From contig NZ_JADPJI010000008.1 in assembly GCF_023073355.1 (NCBI RefSeq), positions 842,744 to 906,743 on the forward strand: DNA of 64,000 nucleotides, written 5' to 3'. Under the pieces are notes generated by a model, which was given only the letters and a program-made list of their open reading frames with translations, was not told the origin of the DNA and made no database searches. This document shows, one piece after another, positions 17,601-27,788 of the stretch. How positions within the stretch are numbered: position 1 is the stretch's first letter; every line of letters begins with the position of its first letter. This stretch comes from Bradyrhizobium sp. 199 (GTDB taxonomy: Bacteria > Pseudomonadota > Alphaproteobacteria > Rhizobiales > Xanthobacteraceae). The translations under genes and the position numbers were made by a program.

Positions 17601-20600
17601 TCACGGAGCGGCCTGTTCGCGGACCGGCGCGCCCGCGCCGAGCTCGTTGAGGAGTTGCATCGCCTGCTTCAGGTCCGGCGTAGAAAAACCCTCGCTGAAC
17701 TTGGCGACAACCGGCACGAGCAGGAGACGTGCGTGTTCCCATTTGCCGGCTTCGAGCGACAGCCGAGCCAGGCTGACGGCAGTGCGAAGCTCCCAGGACA
17801 GCGCGCCCTGCTTGTGCGCGATCTCCAGCGACAGCGTGAACAGATCCGCAGCCTCCTGCACCGAGGCCGGGTCACCGTCCGACATCGTGATCTCGCCTTG
17901 CAGGCGATAGACTTCGGCGAGATAGGAGTGATCGCCGGTCCGCCGCGCGGTCGCGAGCGCACCGTCCAGCGCGCGCAACGCGGCGTCGCGCATCCCGACC
18001 TTGGCGTAGGCCTCCGCGAGCAGACAACGGAACCAGCAACCGGCCAGCCAGGAATCCATCGCCTCGTACTCGTCGAGGCCGAAGCGCATCTGGCTGAGGC
18101 CTTCATCCGCCTCGCCGAGCTGCGCCAGCGCCCAGCCGCGCAGGATCGCGGCCTGCTGCTTCCAATGCAGGAAATTGTGCTCGGTGGCGATGATCATGGC
18201 GCGGTTGGCGTGGTCGCGCGTCCCTTCGACATCGCGCAGATGCTGGCAGAGATAGGCCCCGAACACGAGCGCGAAGGCGAGCGTGAAGGGATGGCGGATC
18301 TTCTCGGCATTAGCGATCGCCTGTTCGCTGTGCTGGCGCGCCGCGTCGGGCCGGCCGAGGAACCAGAGGAGGTAGCCGAGATAGGACAGCGAGACGACGC
18401 CGGGATCGGTGCCGTGCCGCTCCATCAGATCGGAGTGCAAATCGGGGCTGTAGAGATTGATGCAGCGGTGCAGATGATGTTGGGACGCAGCAAAGCGCCC
18501 GCGATACAGCATGGTCATCGCGATCGAGCGGTGCGCTTCGATCAGATAGCCGGTCTGCTGCGCCGGCTGCGTCCGTTCGTTCAGCCGCTCACGCTTGGCG
18601 AATTTCAGCAGTTCGACGCTCAGATCGTGCGCGCGGATGAGATCGGCGCGGATGAAATGGCAGACCCAGAGCCCGCGGGTGGCGGCAAAGGCGTTTTCGT
18701 CGTCATCGAGCTGCTGGCCGAGCTCGAGCGCGCGGATGTAGTTCTCCTCGACCTCCTGCACCGCATAGCCCTTGGCGGAGATCAGCGCGTTGCCGAGCGC
18801 GATGCGCAGCTCCAGCTCCATCTCGTCCGCGCCCTGCATGCGCGCATTGGCCTGCACGACGCCGAGGCCGCGGCCCAGATGTCCGATCGCCTCCAGATTG
18901 GCGCCGCTCTTGGCCGCCTGCTTGCCGGCCTTGAGCCAGAAGCTGGCGGCGCCCTCGCTCTGGCCGGATTCCGTCAAATGATAGGCGAGCAGTTCCGGTT
19001 CGCGCTCGGTCTTCTCCGGATACATCTCGGTGAGCACCTGGGCGATCCGCGAATGCAGCTTGCGCCGCTCGCTGTGCAAGAGGCTGGCATGCGCGGCGTT
19101 CTGGATCATCACATGCTTGAAGGAATAGAGCGCGTCCGGCGGATGGCCGCGCCGCATGATCAGCCCCGCCTGCTCCAGATGATTGAGCGCGGCCTCGATT
19201 TGCTCGGCCGGCGTGTTGGCGACGGCATGCAGCGTCTCGTAGGAGAACTCACGGCCGATGGTGGCGCCGATCTGGGCGATCCGCTTGAACGGGCCCATAC
19301 GGTCCAGCCGCGCCATCAGCGAGTCGGTCAGGGTTGCCGGGATTGCAAGCTGTCGCCACGGGCCCGACAAGACGTAGCGCCCGTGCCGCTCGGTCAAGAG
19401 GTTGGATTCGAGGACGGTTTTCGTGAGCTCCTCGAGGAACAGCGGCACGCCGTCGGTCTTGACGATGATTTCCTCGACGACCTCCTTGGGCAGCTCGCGT
19501 CCGGCGACGCGCTCCACCAGCGTCGTGCGCAACTGCCGGCTCAGGCGGTTGAGCACCAGCGTCGTGATGTGCGAATGCGCGTTCCAGCTCGGCTGGAATT
19601 CGGACCGTGCGGTGATGATGACCAGGATCGGCCGGTTCTGCACCCGATCGACCAGAAGGTCGATCACCTCGCGGGAGGTCGGATCGATCCAGTGCAGATC
19701 CTCGAATGCGATCACAAGTGGCATCTCGCGCGCAAGGCCCAGGAAGTGATTGATCAGCGCCGTGACGGTCGCATCCTTCTGCTGCTGCGGCGACAGCTCG
19801 AGCGGCGGATAGCGGCCTGCGGTCGGTAGCGACAGCAGCGCGGCAAACAGCGGCGCAACCTGCTCGACGTCGCCATGCGCGGTGGCGATCGCGGTCTCGA
19901 GGCTCGTCAGCGACAGTACAGACGGATCATCGCGGTCGAGGCCGAGAGAGAATCTGAGCTGCTCGGCGAACGGATAGAGCGCGGTGGACGTGTAATAGGG
20001 CGAGCACTGGAACGAGACCTGTCCATGCCGGTCGCCCGAGATCCGCTCGAAGATCTCCTGGATGATGCGGGACTTGCCGATACCGGGCTCGCCGAACTTG
20101 ACGACGACCTGGCCGTCGCCGTCCTTGGATTGCTGCCAGCGTCCCATCAGCAGCGCGATCTCTTCCTCGCGGTTGACGAGCGGGGTCAGCCGCGTGCCCA
20201 TGGCGGCAGCGAAGCGGGTCTCCACCCGCGAGGCGCGCATCACGTGCCAAGCCTGGACCTTCTCGGAGATGCCCTTCAGATCATGGACGCCGAGATTGCG
20301 GTAGTCGAACTTGCCCTTCAGCAGCGCCTGGGTCGAGGCGGAGATCACGACGCCGTTGGGCGGCGCCAGGCCTTGCAGGCGCGCGGCGAGATTGACGGTC
20401 TCTCCGACCGCGGAGTCGCGCTCTTCGGTGCCCTGCCCGACGAGATCGCCGACCACGACGAGCCCGGTCGCAATCCCGATGCGGACGGCGGGTGAGTGGC
20501 TGAGCGCGCCACGCGGTTCGACCGCGCGTGCCGTCGACAGCACGCGCACGATCTCGAGCCCGGCACGCACCGCACGTTCGGCGTCGTCCTCATGTGCGGT

Positions 20601-21065
20601 CGGGTAGCCGAAATAGACAAGGATACCGTCGCCAACGAAACGGGCGGCAAAACCCTCGTAATGCTTGACCACGCGGACGCAGGTTTCGCGGAAACTCGCG
20701 ATCATGTCGCGCACGTCTTCCGGATCGAACTGCACGGAGAGCGAGGTGGAATCCACCATGTCACAGAACATGGTTGTAAGCTGACGCCGTTCGGCGCCGA
20801 CCTCCGTGCGGATTTGCGGCCGCACCGTCGTCGCGGGTGCCTGCGCCGTTTCCGCCTGGAACAGCGCCGCCATCGCCCGCTGCAGCCGCTTGCGATCGCC
20901 GAGCGGCAATCCGAGCTCGACCAGATCGGATTCGGTCAGTTCGCCCATGACGTCGAGATCGAGGCGGTGCTGTACGAATAGATCGGAGTAATGGCCGAGG
21001 CCGATGCCCTCGAGCCAGCGCTTCAGCCCGCCTTCTACTCCCGTGTCCGACTCATTCTCCAGCAT
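17601..21065 (-). CDS. SAM-domain, class III cyclase, AAA ATPase, TPR regulator
   Basis: 1154 residues from the ATG at 21065; a GTG at 21140 is open but has no ribosome site. Domains: SAM (about 12-70), cyclase (about 93-275), AAA ATPase with P-loop GEPGIGKS at 325-332 and Walker B VIAFEDLHWID near 451-461, then ~650 residues of helical repeats of TPR type. In the cyclase, D102, D146, D217, N225 and R229 are kept, but substrate Lys is Arg (R142). The plan resembles STAND-type signalling ATPases. It is divergent from the NRPS across 140 bp and coupled to a PCMT-like gene. Confidence 0.85.
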   Translation of the reverse strand: MLENESDTGVEGGLKRWLEGIGLGHYSDLFVQHRLDLDVMGELTESDLVELGLPLGDRKRLQRAMAALFQAETAQAPATTVRPQIRTEVGAERRQLTTMFCDMVDSTSLSVQFDPEDVRDMIASFRETCVRVVKHYEGFAARFVGDGILVYFGYPTAHEDDAERAVRAGLEIVRVLSTARAVEPRGALSHSPAVRIGIATGLVVVGDLVGQGTEERDSAVGETVNLAARLQGLAPPNGVVISASTQALLKGKFDYRNLGVHDLKGISEKVQAWHVMRASRVETRFAAAMGTRLTPLVNREEEIALLMGRWQQSKDGDGQVVVKFGEPGIGKSRIIQEIFERISGDRHGQVSFQCSPYYTSTALYPFAEQLRFSLGLDRDDPSVLSLTSLETAIATAHGDVEQVAPLFAALLSLPTAGRYPPLELSPQQQKDATVTALINHFLGLAREMPLVIAFEDLHWIDPTSREVIDLLVDRVQNRPILVIITARSEFQPSWNAHSHITTLVLNRLSRQLRTTLVERVAGRELPKEVVEEIIVKTDGVPLFLEELTKTVLESNLLTERHGRYVLSGPWRQLAIPATLTDSLMARLDRMGPFKRIAQIGATIGREFSYETLHAVANTPAEQIEAALNHLEQAGLIMRRGHPPDALYSFKHVMIQNAAHASLLHSERRKLHSRIAQVLTEMYPEKTEREPELLAYHLTESGQSEGAASFWLKAGKQAAKSGANLEAIGHLGRGLGVVQANARMQGADEMELELRIALGNALISAKGYAVQEVEENYIRALELGQQLDDDENAFAATRGLWVCHFIRADLIRAHDLSVELLKFAKRERLNERTQPAQQTGYLIEAHRSIAMTMLYRGRFAASQHHLHRCINLYSPDLHSDLMERHGTDPGVVSLSYLGYLLWFLGRPDAARQHSEQAIANAEKIRHPFTLAFALVFGAYLCQHLRDVEGTRDHANRAMIIATEHNFLHWKQQAAILRGWALAQLGEADEGLSQMRFGLDEYEAMDSWLAGCWFRCLLAEAYAKVGMRDAALRALDGALATARRTGDHSYLAEVYRLQGEITMSDGDPASVQEAADLFTLSLEIAHKQGALSWELRTAVSLARLSLEAGKWEHARLLLVPVVAKFSEGFSTPDLKQAMQLLNELGAGAPVREQAAP

Positions 21066-21205
21066 GGTGATTTGCCCGACCCTAATTCCGTCGAAGGGCT
21101 TTAGGGGCCTCAACCACAGATTTTGGGCCCAAAACTTCACCTCAGACTGGACGCGTTCCCCAACTTCTTGGAAGAATAGCTCAACCGCATCAAAAGGGAA
21201 CGGAA

Positions 21206-24200
21206 TTGTCTGACGTCACACGCCCGGCCCCGGAGGAATCAGGCGGCACCACCGCCGAAACGAAGATATTCGCCGATATCGGCGGCCTTCTCGATTTCTA
21301 CGCCCGGAAGACGCCGACGGCTCCCGCCCTGCTCGCCCCGGGCCGGCCCGCCCTCAACTACAGCGCGCTTGGTGAGGTGACGCAGGATCTTGTCCGTACG
21401 CTGCGTCGGCTCGGTATGACCCCTGTCGACCGGATCGCGGTTGCGCTGCCGCGCGGCGCCGACAGCGCGCTGGCGCTGCTCGCGGTCGCATCGAGCTGCG
21501 CCTGCGTCCCGGTCAATCCCGATCTGACGGCTGACGAGCTGCATCGCTATTTCAGCGAATTGAAGCTGACTGCGCTTGTGACGCGGGCCGAATTGAACCC
21601 GGCAAGCCTCGAGGCCGCCAAGGCGCTCAATATCGCGGTGATCGATTTCGTGCCGGGGCCGCGAGACAATCTCGGCGGCTGCGCATTCGTCGGGCCGACG
21701 GTGGGGCCGGCTGCTCCCGGCGGCGCCTCGCGCGGCGACGACGATGCGTTCATCCTGTTGACGTCGGGCACGGCGGCGCGCCCGAAAATGGTGCTGCTGA
21801 CGCATCGCAATGTGTGCCTGTCCGCCACCAATGCCGGCCGCGTACTGTCGCTCACATCCCACGATCGTCTGCTCAACGTCCTGCCGCTGTTTCACGCCCA
21901 TGGTTTGATCTCCGGCCTGTTGACGGCGCTGGCCGCCGGCTCCAGCGTGATCTGCACCGACGGTTTCGACGCACCGTCCTTCTTCGGCTGGATGCGGGAG
22001 CTGCAGCCGACCTGGTACACGGCCGTGCCGACCATCCATCGCGCGCTGCTGACGGCGGCGGAATCCGACCCGGACCGCGCCCGGTCGTCGTCGCTGCGCG
22101 TGATCCGCTCGGCCTCGGCCTCGCTCGCGCCCACGATCCTCCATGGGCTGGAGGCGACGTTCGGCGTTCCCGTGCTCGAGACCTACGGCATGACGGAAGC
22201 GGCCTCGCAGATCGCGGCCAATCCGTTCGAGCTGCGCAAGGTCGGCTCGGTCGGACGCGCCGCCGGCCCCGAGATCGCGATCATGGACGAGACCGGCCGC
22301 GCGCTTGCGAGCGGCGCGCACGGCGAGATCATGCTGCGCGGACCGAACATGACCCGCGGCTATTATAATGATGAGGCGGCGACAGAAGCCGCGTTCCGCG
22401 ACGGCTGGTTCCGGACCGGCGACCTCGGCTATCTCGACAGCGACGACTATCTTTTCATCGTCGGGCGCATCAAAGACGTGATCAACCGCGGCGGGCAGAA
22501 GATCTCGCCTCTCGAAGTGGAAGAGGTTCTGCTCAGTCATCCGGCGGTGCTGGAGGCCGGCGTGTTCGCCGTCCCGCACGAGAAGCTCGGCGAGAACGTT
22601 GCAGCCGTCGTGGTGCTGCGGCCGCACGCCGAGGCGAGTTCGGACCAGTTACGCCAGTTCGCGCGAAAGCGCCTGGCAGCCTACAAGGTGCCGAGCCTGA
22701 TCCGCAGCGTGGCAGCCCTGCCGAAGGGCGGCAGCGGCAAGGTCAAGCGCAACGCGCTGGCCGAGCTGATCGCCAAGGCGGAGGATGGCGACAAGGCGCG
22801 GCTGCCACGCAACGCGCTGGAGCGCCAGCTCGCTGCGATCTGGGCCGATCTGCTGGAGCTGCCGCAGGTCGGCGTCGATCAGGACGTCTTCGCGCTCGGT
22901 GCGGACTCGCTCGCGGCGACGCAGATGCGCTCGCGCCTGCGCGAACGCTTCAACGTCGACTTCTCGTTCGAGGACATTTTCGATTGCGCCACCGTCGCCG
23001 CGCTTGCGGCCCGGGTCGAGACCTCCGCGAGCGGTCGCGAGGCGGCACTCCCGGCGTGGCGGCAGGCGACAGAAGTAGAGGCGCCGCTCTCGTTCCAACA
23101 GCAGCGGATGTACGTGCTCTCGCGGCTCGATCCAACGCGCTACAATTACAATGTCGTCGAAGTCGCTATGCTCAAAGGCATGATCGACGTCGCCGCGCTT
23201 CAGGCCGGTCTTGCCGCGATCTGCGTGCGCCACGAGGCGCTGCGCTCGGTCATCGTCGAACGTCAGGGCGAGCCGGCGCAGCTTGTGCTGCAATCGCTGC
23301 CGCGGTTCGAGCGGATCAAGCTCAAACCCTGTCCTGCCGACAAGCGAAACGCAGTGATCAGGCGCGAGGCGCTCAAGCTCGCGCAATATCCGTTCGACCT
23401 TGCGCACGAGGCGCCGCTGAAGGTCACTCTGCTGTCATTCGACAAGACCAGCCATGCGCTCTTGGTCAACGTTCATCACCTCGTCACCGACGGCTGGTCG
23501 CAACGCCTGTTCTGGGAGGAGCTTGCCGCCCATTACGCCGCCGCACACAGGAAGAGCGTGGCAGCACAGCCTTCCCCAGCTTTCCAATATCGCGACTTTG
23601 CGCTCTGGCAGCAGAGCTGGGCGCAGACGCCGGCGGCAAAGGACCAGCTCGACTATTGGCGAGCCCAGCTCGACGGCGTCACCACGCTGCCGCTGCGGAC
23701 GGACCGGCCAAGGCCGGAAATCTGGAGCGGTCAGGGCGCCCGCCACTATCTCGAATTCTCCAGGACGCTGTCGGCCGAGCTGCGTGCGTTGAGCCAGAAC
23801 CAGGGCGTTACGCCTTTCATGACGCTGCTCGCGGCCTTCCAATGCCTGCTGTTCCGCCACTCCGGGCATGAGGACGTCGCGACCGGTTCGCTGATCGCCA
23901 ATCGCAACCAGATCGAGAGCGAGCGCCTGATCGGGCTGTTCGCCAACACGCTGATCCTGCGCAACGACTTTGGCGGCGACCCAAGCTTCGGCGAGATGTT
24001 GCGGCGGGTCCGGCAGGTCACGCTCGATGCCTACCGCAACCAGGACCTTGCGATCGAGGAGGTGTTGCGCGCGCTGCAGATCGCCCGGCGGAGCGATGGC
24101 AATCCGCTGTTCCGGATCATGTTCATCCTCCAGAACGCCTCGATCGAGGCGGCACGCTTCCCGGGCCTGTCGACGCAGCGGCTGGAGATCGATCCAAAAG

Positions 24201-27200
24201 TAGCGCGCTTCGACATCACGCTCGAGCTGGTCGAGGCCGACGGCCGCTTCACCGGATTCTTCGAATACGCCACCGATCTGTTCGACGCCGCGACGATCGA
24301 GGCCATGGCGGCCCAGTTCAAGTCCCTGCTGAAGTCCGTCATCGGCAACCCGGAGCAGCGCATCTCGCGCCTGCCCCTGCTGACTGGGTCCGAACGCCGG
24401 CAATTGCTGGCGACAGGCCGGGGCGTGCCGGGCAATTTCACCAGAAGCGGCAATTTGAGCGAACGCTTCGACCGTCAGGCCAGGAAGACGCCGAACGCGA
24501 TTGCGGTCTCGGACGGACAGACCTCCCTGAGCTATCGCGAACTGGCGCGCCGCAGCCAGGCCATCGCGCACTGGCTGGCGCGCGAGGGCGTCGGCGCCGA
24601 GAGCGTGGTGGCCTTGCTGGCGGATCGCGGGCCCGACCTGCTCGCCGCGATGATCGGCGTGCAGCGCGCGGGCGCGGCCTTCCTCAATCTCGATCCCAAC
24701 CAGCCGCCGGCCCGCCTCGCGACCATTCTCGGATCGAGCTGCGCCCGCATGCTGCTGACCGGACGGGCCCAATCCGCCATGGTGGAGACGCTGCTCGAGC
24801 CGATCGTCGAGCGCATTCCGGTGACGGAACTCGAAGACGCCATCGCGCGGGGATCGACCCAGCCGGCCGGCGCCGCGCGGCGCACGGCTTCCAGCCTGGC
24901 CTATCTCATTTTTACTTCGGGCTCCTCCGGCGCGCCGAAGGGCGTCATGATCGAGCAGCGTGGCCTGTCCAACCATCTTGCCTCGCTCATCTCCGAGCTC
25001 GGCCTCTCCTCCAGGGACGTGATCGCGCAATCCGCGCCGCAGAGCTTTGTCATCTCGGTCTGGCAGTTCCTGGCGGCGCCGATGGTCGGCGCGCGTGTGC
25101 ATGTCTGCGACAACGCGGTTGTGCAGGACCCGATCCTGCTCGCGCGGGAGATCGAGCGCGAAGGCATCACGGTGCTCGAGATCGTCCCATCGCTTTTGCG
25201 CGTCGTGGTCGAGCGGATGAACGAGGGACAGGTCCGGCGCGCCTTCGCCGGATTGCGGCTCCTGATCTCGACCGGCGAGCCGTTGCCGGTCGAGCTCTGC
25301 CGGGCCTGGTTCGCTCAGTGCCCGAAGGTGCCGCTGATCAACGCCTATGGCGCCTCGGAATGTTCCGACGATGTCTCCCTGCACCGCCTGACCAAGGCGC
25401 CGGCGATCACGACCGGCATCGTTCCGGTCGGTGCACCGCTGCCGAACACCCAGCTCTACGTGCTCGACGCCAACCTTCAGCCGCAGCCGATCGGCGTGAC
25501 CGGCGAGCTCTGCATCGGCGGCGCGGGCGTCGGCCGCGGCTATATCAACGATCCCGCGCAGAGCCGGCAGCGCTTCCTGCCCGATCCGTTCTCGCGCCAG
25601 GCAGGCAGCCGGCTTTACCGCACCGGCGACCTGGCCCGCCGCCGCGCCGACGGGACGATCGAATGCCTCGGCCGCGCCGACCATCAAATCAAGGTTCGCG
25701 GCTACCGTATCGAGCTCAAGGAGATCGAGAACGCGCTTGCCGATCATCCCGGCGTGCGGGCCGGCATCGTCGAGCCGCGCCGCGAGGCGAGCGGCGACGT
25801 CAGGCTGATCGCCCATATCGTCGCAAGGCCCGACAACCGGAGCAGCGCCAGCGAGCTGCGCGAATTCCTGAAGAGCCGGCTGCCTGGCCACGCCATCCCG
25901 TCCGCATTCCTGTTCCTGGATCACGTTCCGCTCAATGCCCACGGCAAGATCGACCGGTCCGCGCTGCTGGCGCCGGCAGAGCCGGAAGCGCCCGGACCGG
26001 ATGCAGTCGTGCCGGCGCGGCGCTTCACCGAAAAGGTGCTGTCCGACATCTGGATCGACCTGCTTAGGGTGGACAGCCTCGGCGTCACCGACAATTTCTT
26101 CGACCTCGGCGGTCATTCGCTGCTGGCAGGCCAGGCCATGGCGCGCGTCGCCCGGGCGCTCGGGGTGTCGCTGCCGATCAAGACCATCTTCGAGGCCCCG
26201 ACGATCGAAAGTCTTGCCCGGCGGGTCGACGAGGCCATGGCGGAGACGCCGCGCAAGCCTGCCGTAAGCGTGTCGGGCCTCGCTGATGCGAGGCCGACCG
26301 GCAGCAGCGGGCCAACGCTCTCGATTGCGCAGGACCAGATGCTGCGGATCGAGCAGAACCTCCCGGGGTTGCCACTGTTCAACCTGCCTTTCGCCCTCCG
26401 TCTCCAGGGCCCGCTCGATGCGACCGCCCTGGCGCAGGCGATCGATGATGTCGTGGGCCGCCACGAATCGCTGCGGACCGCGTTCGGCTGGAACGGCGAG
26501 GAGCCCGCCCATCGCCTCGCCGCACCCGGCACCCTCGGCCCTGTCCTGACCATCGAGACGATCGGCGACGGCCGCGCCCACAACAACAAGCGGCGCAGAG
26601 CCCTGGAGCTCAGGAAGATCGATCTCCTGATCCAGCACGAGACCTATGTCCCGATCGACCTCACGCGCGCGCCGCTGCTGCGCGCCCGGCTGTTGCGGCT
26701 CCACGACGACCATCATGTCCTGCTGCTGACGCTGCATCACGCCATTGTCGACGGCTGGTCGATCGGCGTGCTGTTCGAGGAAGTGTCGAGCCGCTATGCG
26801 GCGCTGGCCGGATATCCGTCGGTGCCGCTACCAAAGTCACCTCCGGCTTTTTCGGACGTCGCACGCTGGCAGCGCTGGTGGTGCGGCACGGACGCCGCCC
26901 GCCGCCAGGCTGCCGACTGGACCGAGAATTTGCGCGGCGCGGCGCCTGTCTTCGACGGCAAATCAACTCCGGGCGCGTCCAGCGGGCACCATCCGGTCAA
27001 CCTCGAGCCCGAGCTGATCGGGCGGCTCAAGACGTTCGCCGGCCGGCACGACTGCACGCTGTTCATGTGCCTGCTCACCGGTCTGAAGGCCCTGTTGCTG
27101 GCGCGGACGGGCCGCACCGACATCGCGGTCGCGACCGCCATGGCCAATCGCGCCCAGCCGGACACCGACCGAATCATCGGCCCGTTCGAGAATACGGTGG

Positions 27201-27658
27201 TCGTCCGCACCAGAATCACGCCCGAGCTGTCGTTCGCGCAAGCGTTGGTGAGGGTCCGCCAGAGTGTGCTCGACGCCCACGCGCGGCAAGAGCTGCCGTT
27301 CAACCTCCTGGCCGACCATCTGGAGCGGGAAGGGATTGATCCGGCCTCGCTGCTCCAGGTCTATTTCACGCTGCAAAATCCGCTGCGCCAGCCGCTCGAT
27401 CTTCCGGATCTCGCGACGGAATCGATCGGCAACATCGCGCGCGAAGGCCAGCCGGTGCTGCCGATCGACCAGATCTGGCTGTCGCTGATGCTGAAGGAGC
27501 GTCCGACCGGCATCACCGGCTCATGCAATTACAAGCGCCAATTGCTGGACGACCGTATGGTCGGCGCGTGGATGGAGGATCTTGTCGCGCTGTTGATAGC
27601 TGCCGTCGCCCGACCCAACTTGCCGCTCGGCCGATTGCTCGCTCGCAAGGCGGCATGA
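21206..27658 (+). CDS. Nonribosomal peptide synthetase, A-T-C-A-T-C, no thioesterase
   Basis: 2150 residues from a TTG start (AAAAGGGAACGGAA upstream). Domains: A1 about 20-535 (A3 motif at 186-200), closest in look to AMP-forming acyl/oxalyl-CoA ligases; T1 about 545-615 with pantetheine Ser568 (LGADS); C1 about 625-1060 with intact HHLVTDG (His757, Asp762); A2 about 1080-1580; T2 about 1600-1680 with Ser1638 (LGGHS); C2 about 1705-2140 with intact HHAIVDG (His1844, Asp1849). No TE, reductase or epimerase. In A2 the Asp that binds the substrate amino group is Val1282 (SFVISVW). A phosphopantetheinyl transferase lies downstream. Product unknown; an acyl-X-amine conjugate released by C2 is the simplest model. 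Confidence 0.93.
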   Translation: MSDVTRPAPEESGGTTAETKIFADIGGLLDFYARKTPTAPALLAPGRPALNYSALGEVTQDLVRTLRRLGMTPVDRIAVALPRGADSALALLAVASSCACVPVNPDLTADELHRYFSELKLTALVTRAELNPASLEAAKALNIAVIDFVPGPRDNLGGCAFVGPTVGPAAPGGASRGDDDAFILLTSGTAARPKMVLLTHRNVCLSATNAGRVLSLTSHDRLLNVLPLFHAHGLISGLLTALAAGSSVICTDGFDAPSFFGWMRELQPTWYTAVPTIHRALLTAAESDPDRARSSSLRVIRSASASLAPTILHGLEATFGVPVLETYGMTEAASQIAANPFELRKVGSVGRAAGPEIAIMDETGRALASGAHGEIMLRGPNMTRGYYNDEAATEAAFRDGWFRTGDLGYLDSDDYLFIVGRIKDVINRGGQKISPLEVEEVLLSHPAVLEAGVFAVPHEKLGENVAAVVVLRPHAEASSDQLRQFARKRLAAYKVPSLIRSVAALPKGGSGKVKRNALAELIAKAEDGDKARLPRNALERQLAAIWADLLELPQVGVDQDVFALGADSLAATQMRSRLRERFNVDFSFEDIFDCATVAALAARVETSASGREAALPAWRQATEVEAPLSFQQQRMYVLSRLDPTRYNYNVVEVAMLKGMIDVAALQAGLAAICVRHEALRSVIVERQGEPAQLVLQSLPRFERIKLKPCPADKRNAVIRREALKLAQYPFDLAHEAPLKVTLLSFDKTSHALLVNVHHLVTDGWSQRLFWEELAAHYAAAHRKSVAAQPSPAFQYRDFALWQQSWAQTPAAKDQLDYWRAQLDGVTTLPLRTDRPRPEIWSGQGARHYLEFSRTLSAELRALSQNQGVTPFMTLLAAFQCLLFRHSGHEDVATGSLIANRNQIESERLIGLFANTLILRNDFGGDPSFGEMLRRVRQVTLDAYRNQDLAIEEVLRALQIARRSDGNPLFRIMFILQNASIEAARFPGLSTQRLEIDPKVARFDITLELVEADGRFTGFFEYATDLFDAATIEAMAAQFKSLLKSVIGNPEQRISRLPLLTGSERRQLLATGRGVPGNFTRSGNLSERFDRQARKTPNAIAVSDGQTSLSYRELARRSQAIAHWLAREGVGAESVVALLADRGPDLLAAMIGVQRAGAAFLNLDPNQPPARLATILGSSCARMLLTGRAQSAMVETLLEPIVERIPVTELEDAIARGSTQPAGAARRTASSLAYLIFTSGSSGAPKGVMIEQRGLSNHLASLISELGLSSRDVIAQSAPQSFVISVWQFLAAPMVGARVHVCDNAVVQDPILLAREIEREGITVLEIVPSLLRVVVERMNEGQVRRAFAGLRLLISTGEPLPVELCRAWFAQCPKVPLINAYGASECSDDVSLHRLTKAPAITTGIVPVGAPLPNTQLYVLDANLQPQPIGVTGELCIGGAGVGRGYINDPAQSRQRFLPDPFSRQAGSRLYRTGDLARRRADGTIECLGRADHQIKVRGYRIELKEIENALADHPGVRAGIVEPRREASGDVRLIAHIVARPDNRSSASELREFLKSRLPGHAIPSAFLFLDHVPLNAHGKIDRSALLAPAEPEAPGPDAVVPARRFTEKVLSDIWIDLLRVDSLGVTDNFFDLGGHSLLAGQAMARVARALGVSLPIKTIFEAPTIESLARRVDEAMAETPRKPAVSVSGLADARPTGSSGPTLSIAQDQMLRIEQNLPGLPLFNLPFALRLQGPLDATALAQAIDDVVGRHESLRTAFGWNGEEPAHRLAAPGTLGPVLTIETIGDGRAHNNKRRRALELRKIDLLIQHETYVPIDLTRAPLLRARLLRLHDDHHVLLLTLHHAIVDGWSIGVLFEEVSSRYAALAGYPSVPLPKSPPAFSDVARWQRWWCGTDAARRQAADWTENLRGAAPVFDGKSTPGASSGHHPVNLEPELIGRLKTFAGRHDCTLFMCLLTGLKALLLARTGRTDIAVATAMANRAQPDTDRIIGPFENTVVVRTRITPELSFAQALVRVRQSVLDAHARQELPFNLLADHLEREGIDPASLLQVYFTLQNPLRQPLDLPDLATESIGNIAREGQPVLPIDQIWLSLMLKERPTGITGSCNYKRQLLDDRMVGAWMEDLVALLIAAVARPNLPLGRLLARKAA

Positions 27659-27788
27659 CCGGCCGGGCCAACATGGTTCACTCGCCAAAGCTGTGAATGG
27701 GCAAGTTACATCTTGATTATTTGGCGCCACCGCGCAAGATTATTCCGGCGTTTTGATTGAACGATCATTTTCAAACCGGGGGAGTGTT

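Noticed and set aside
17655..19829. A 724-codon plus-strand frame opposite the cyclase-ATPase gene
   Set aside because: Same reason; the minus strand encodes complete ATPase and cyclase motifs.
23435..26740. An 1101-codon minus-strand open frame opposite the NRPS
   Set aside because: Arg/Gln/Asp-rich, no domain; produced by high GC at third codon positions of the NRPS.
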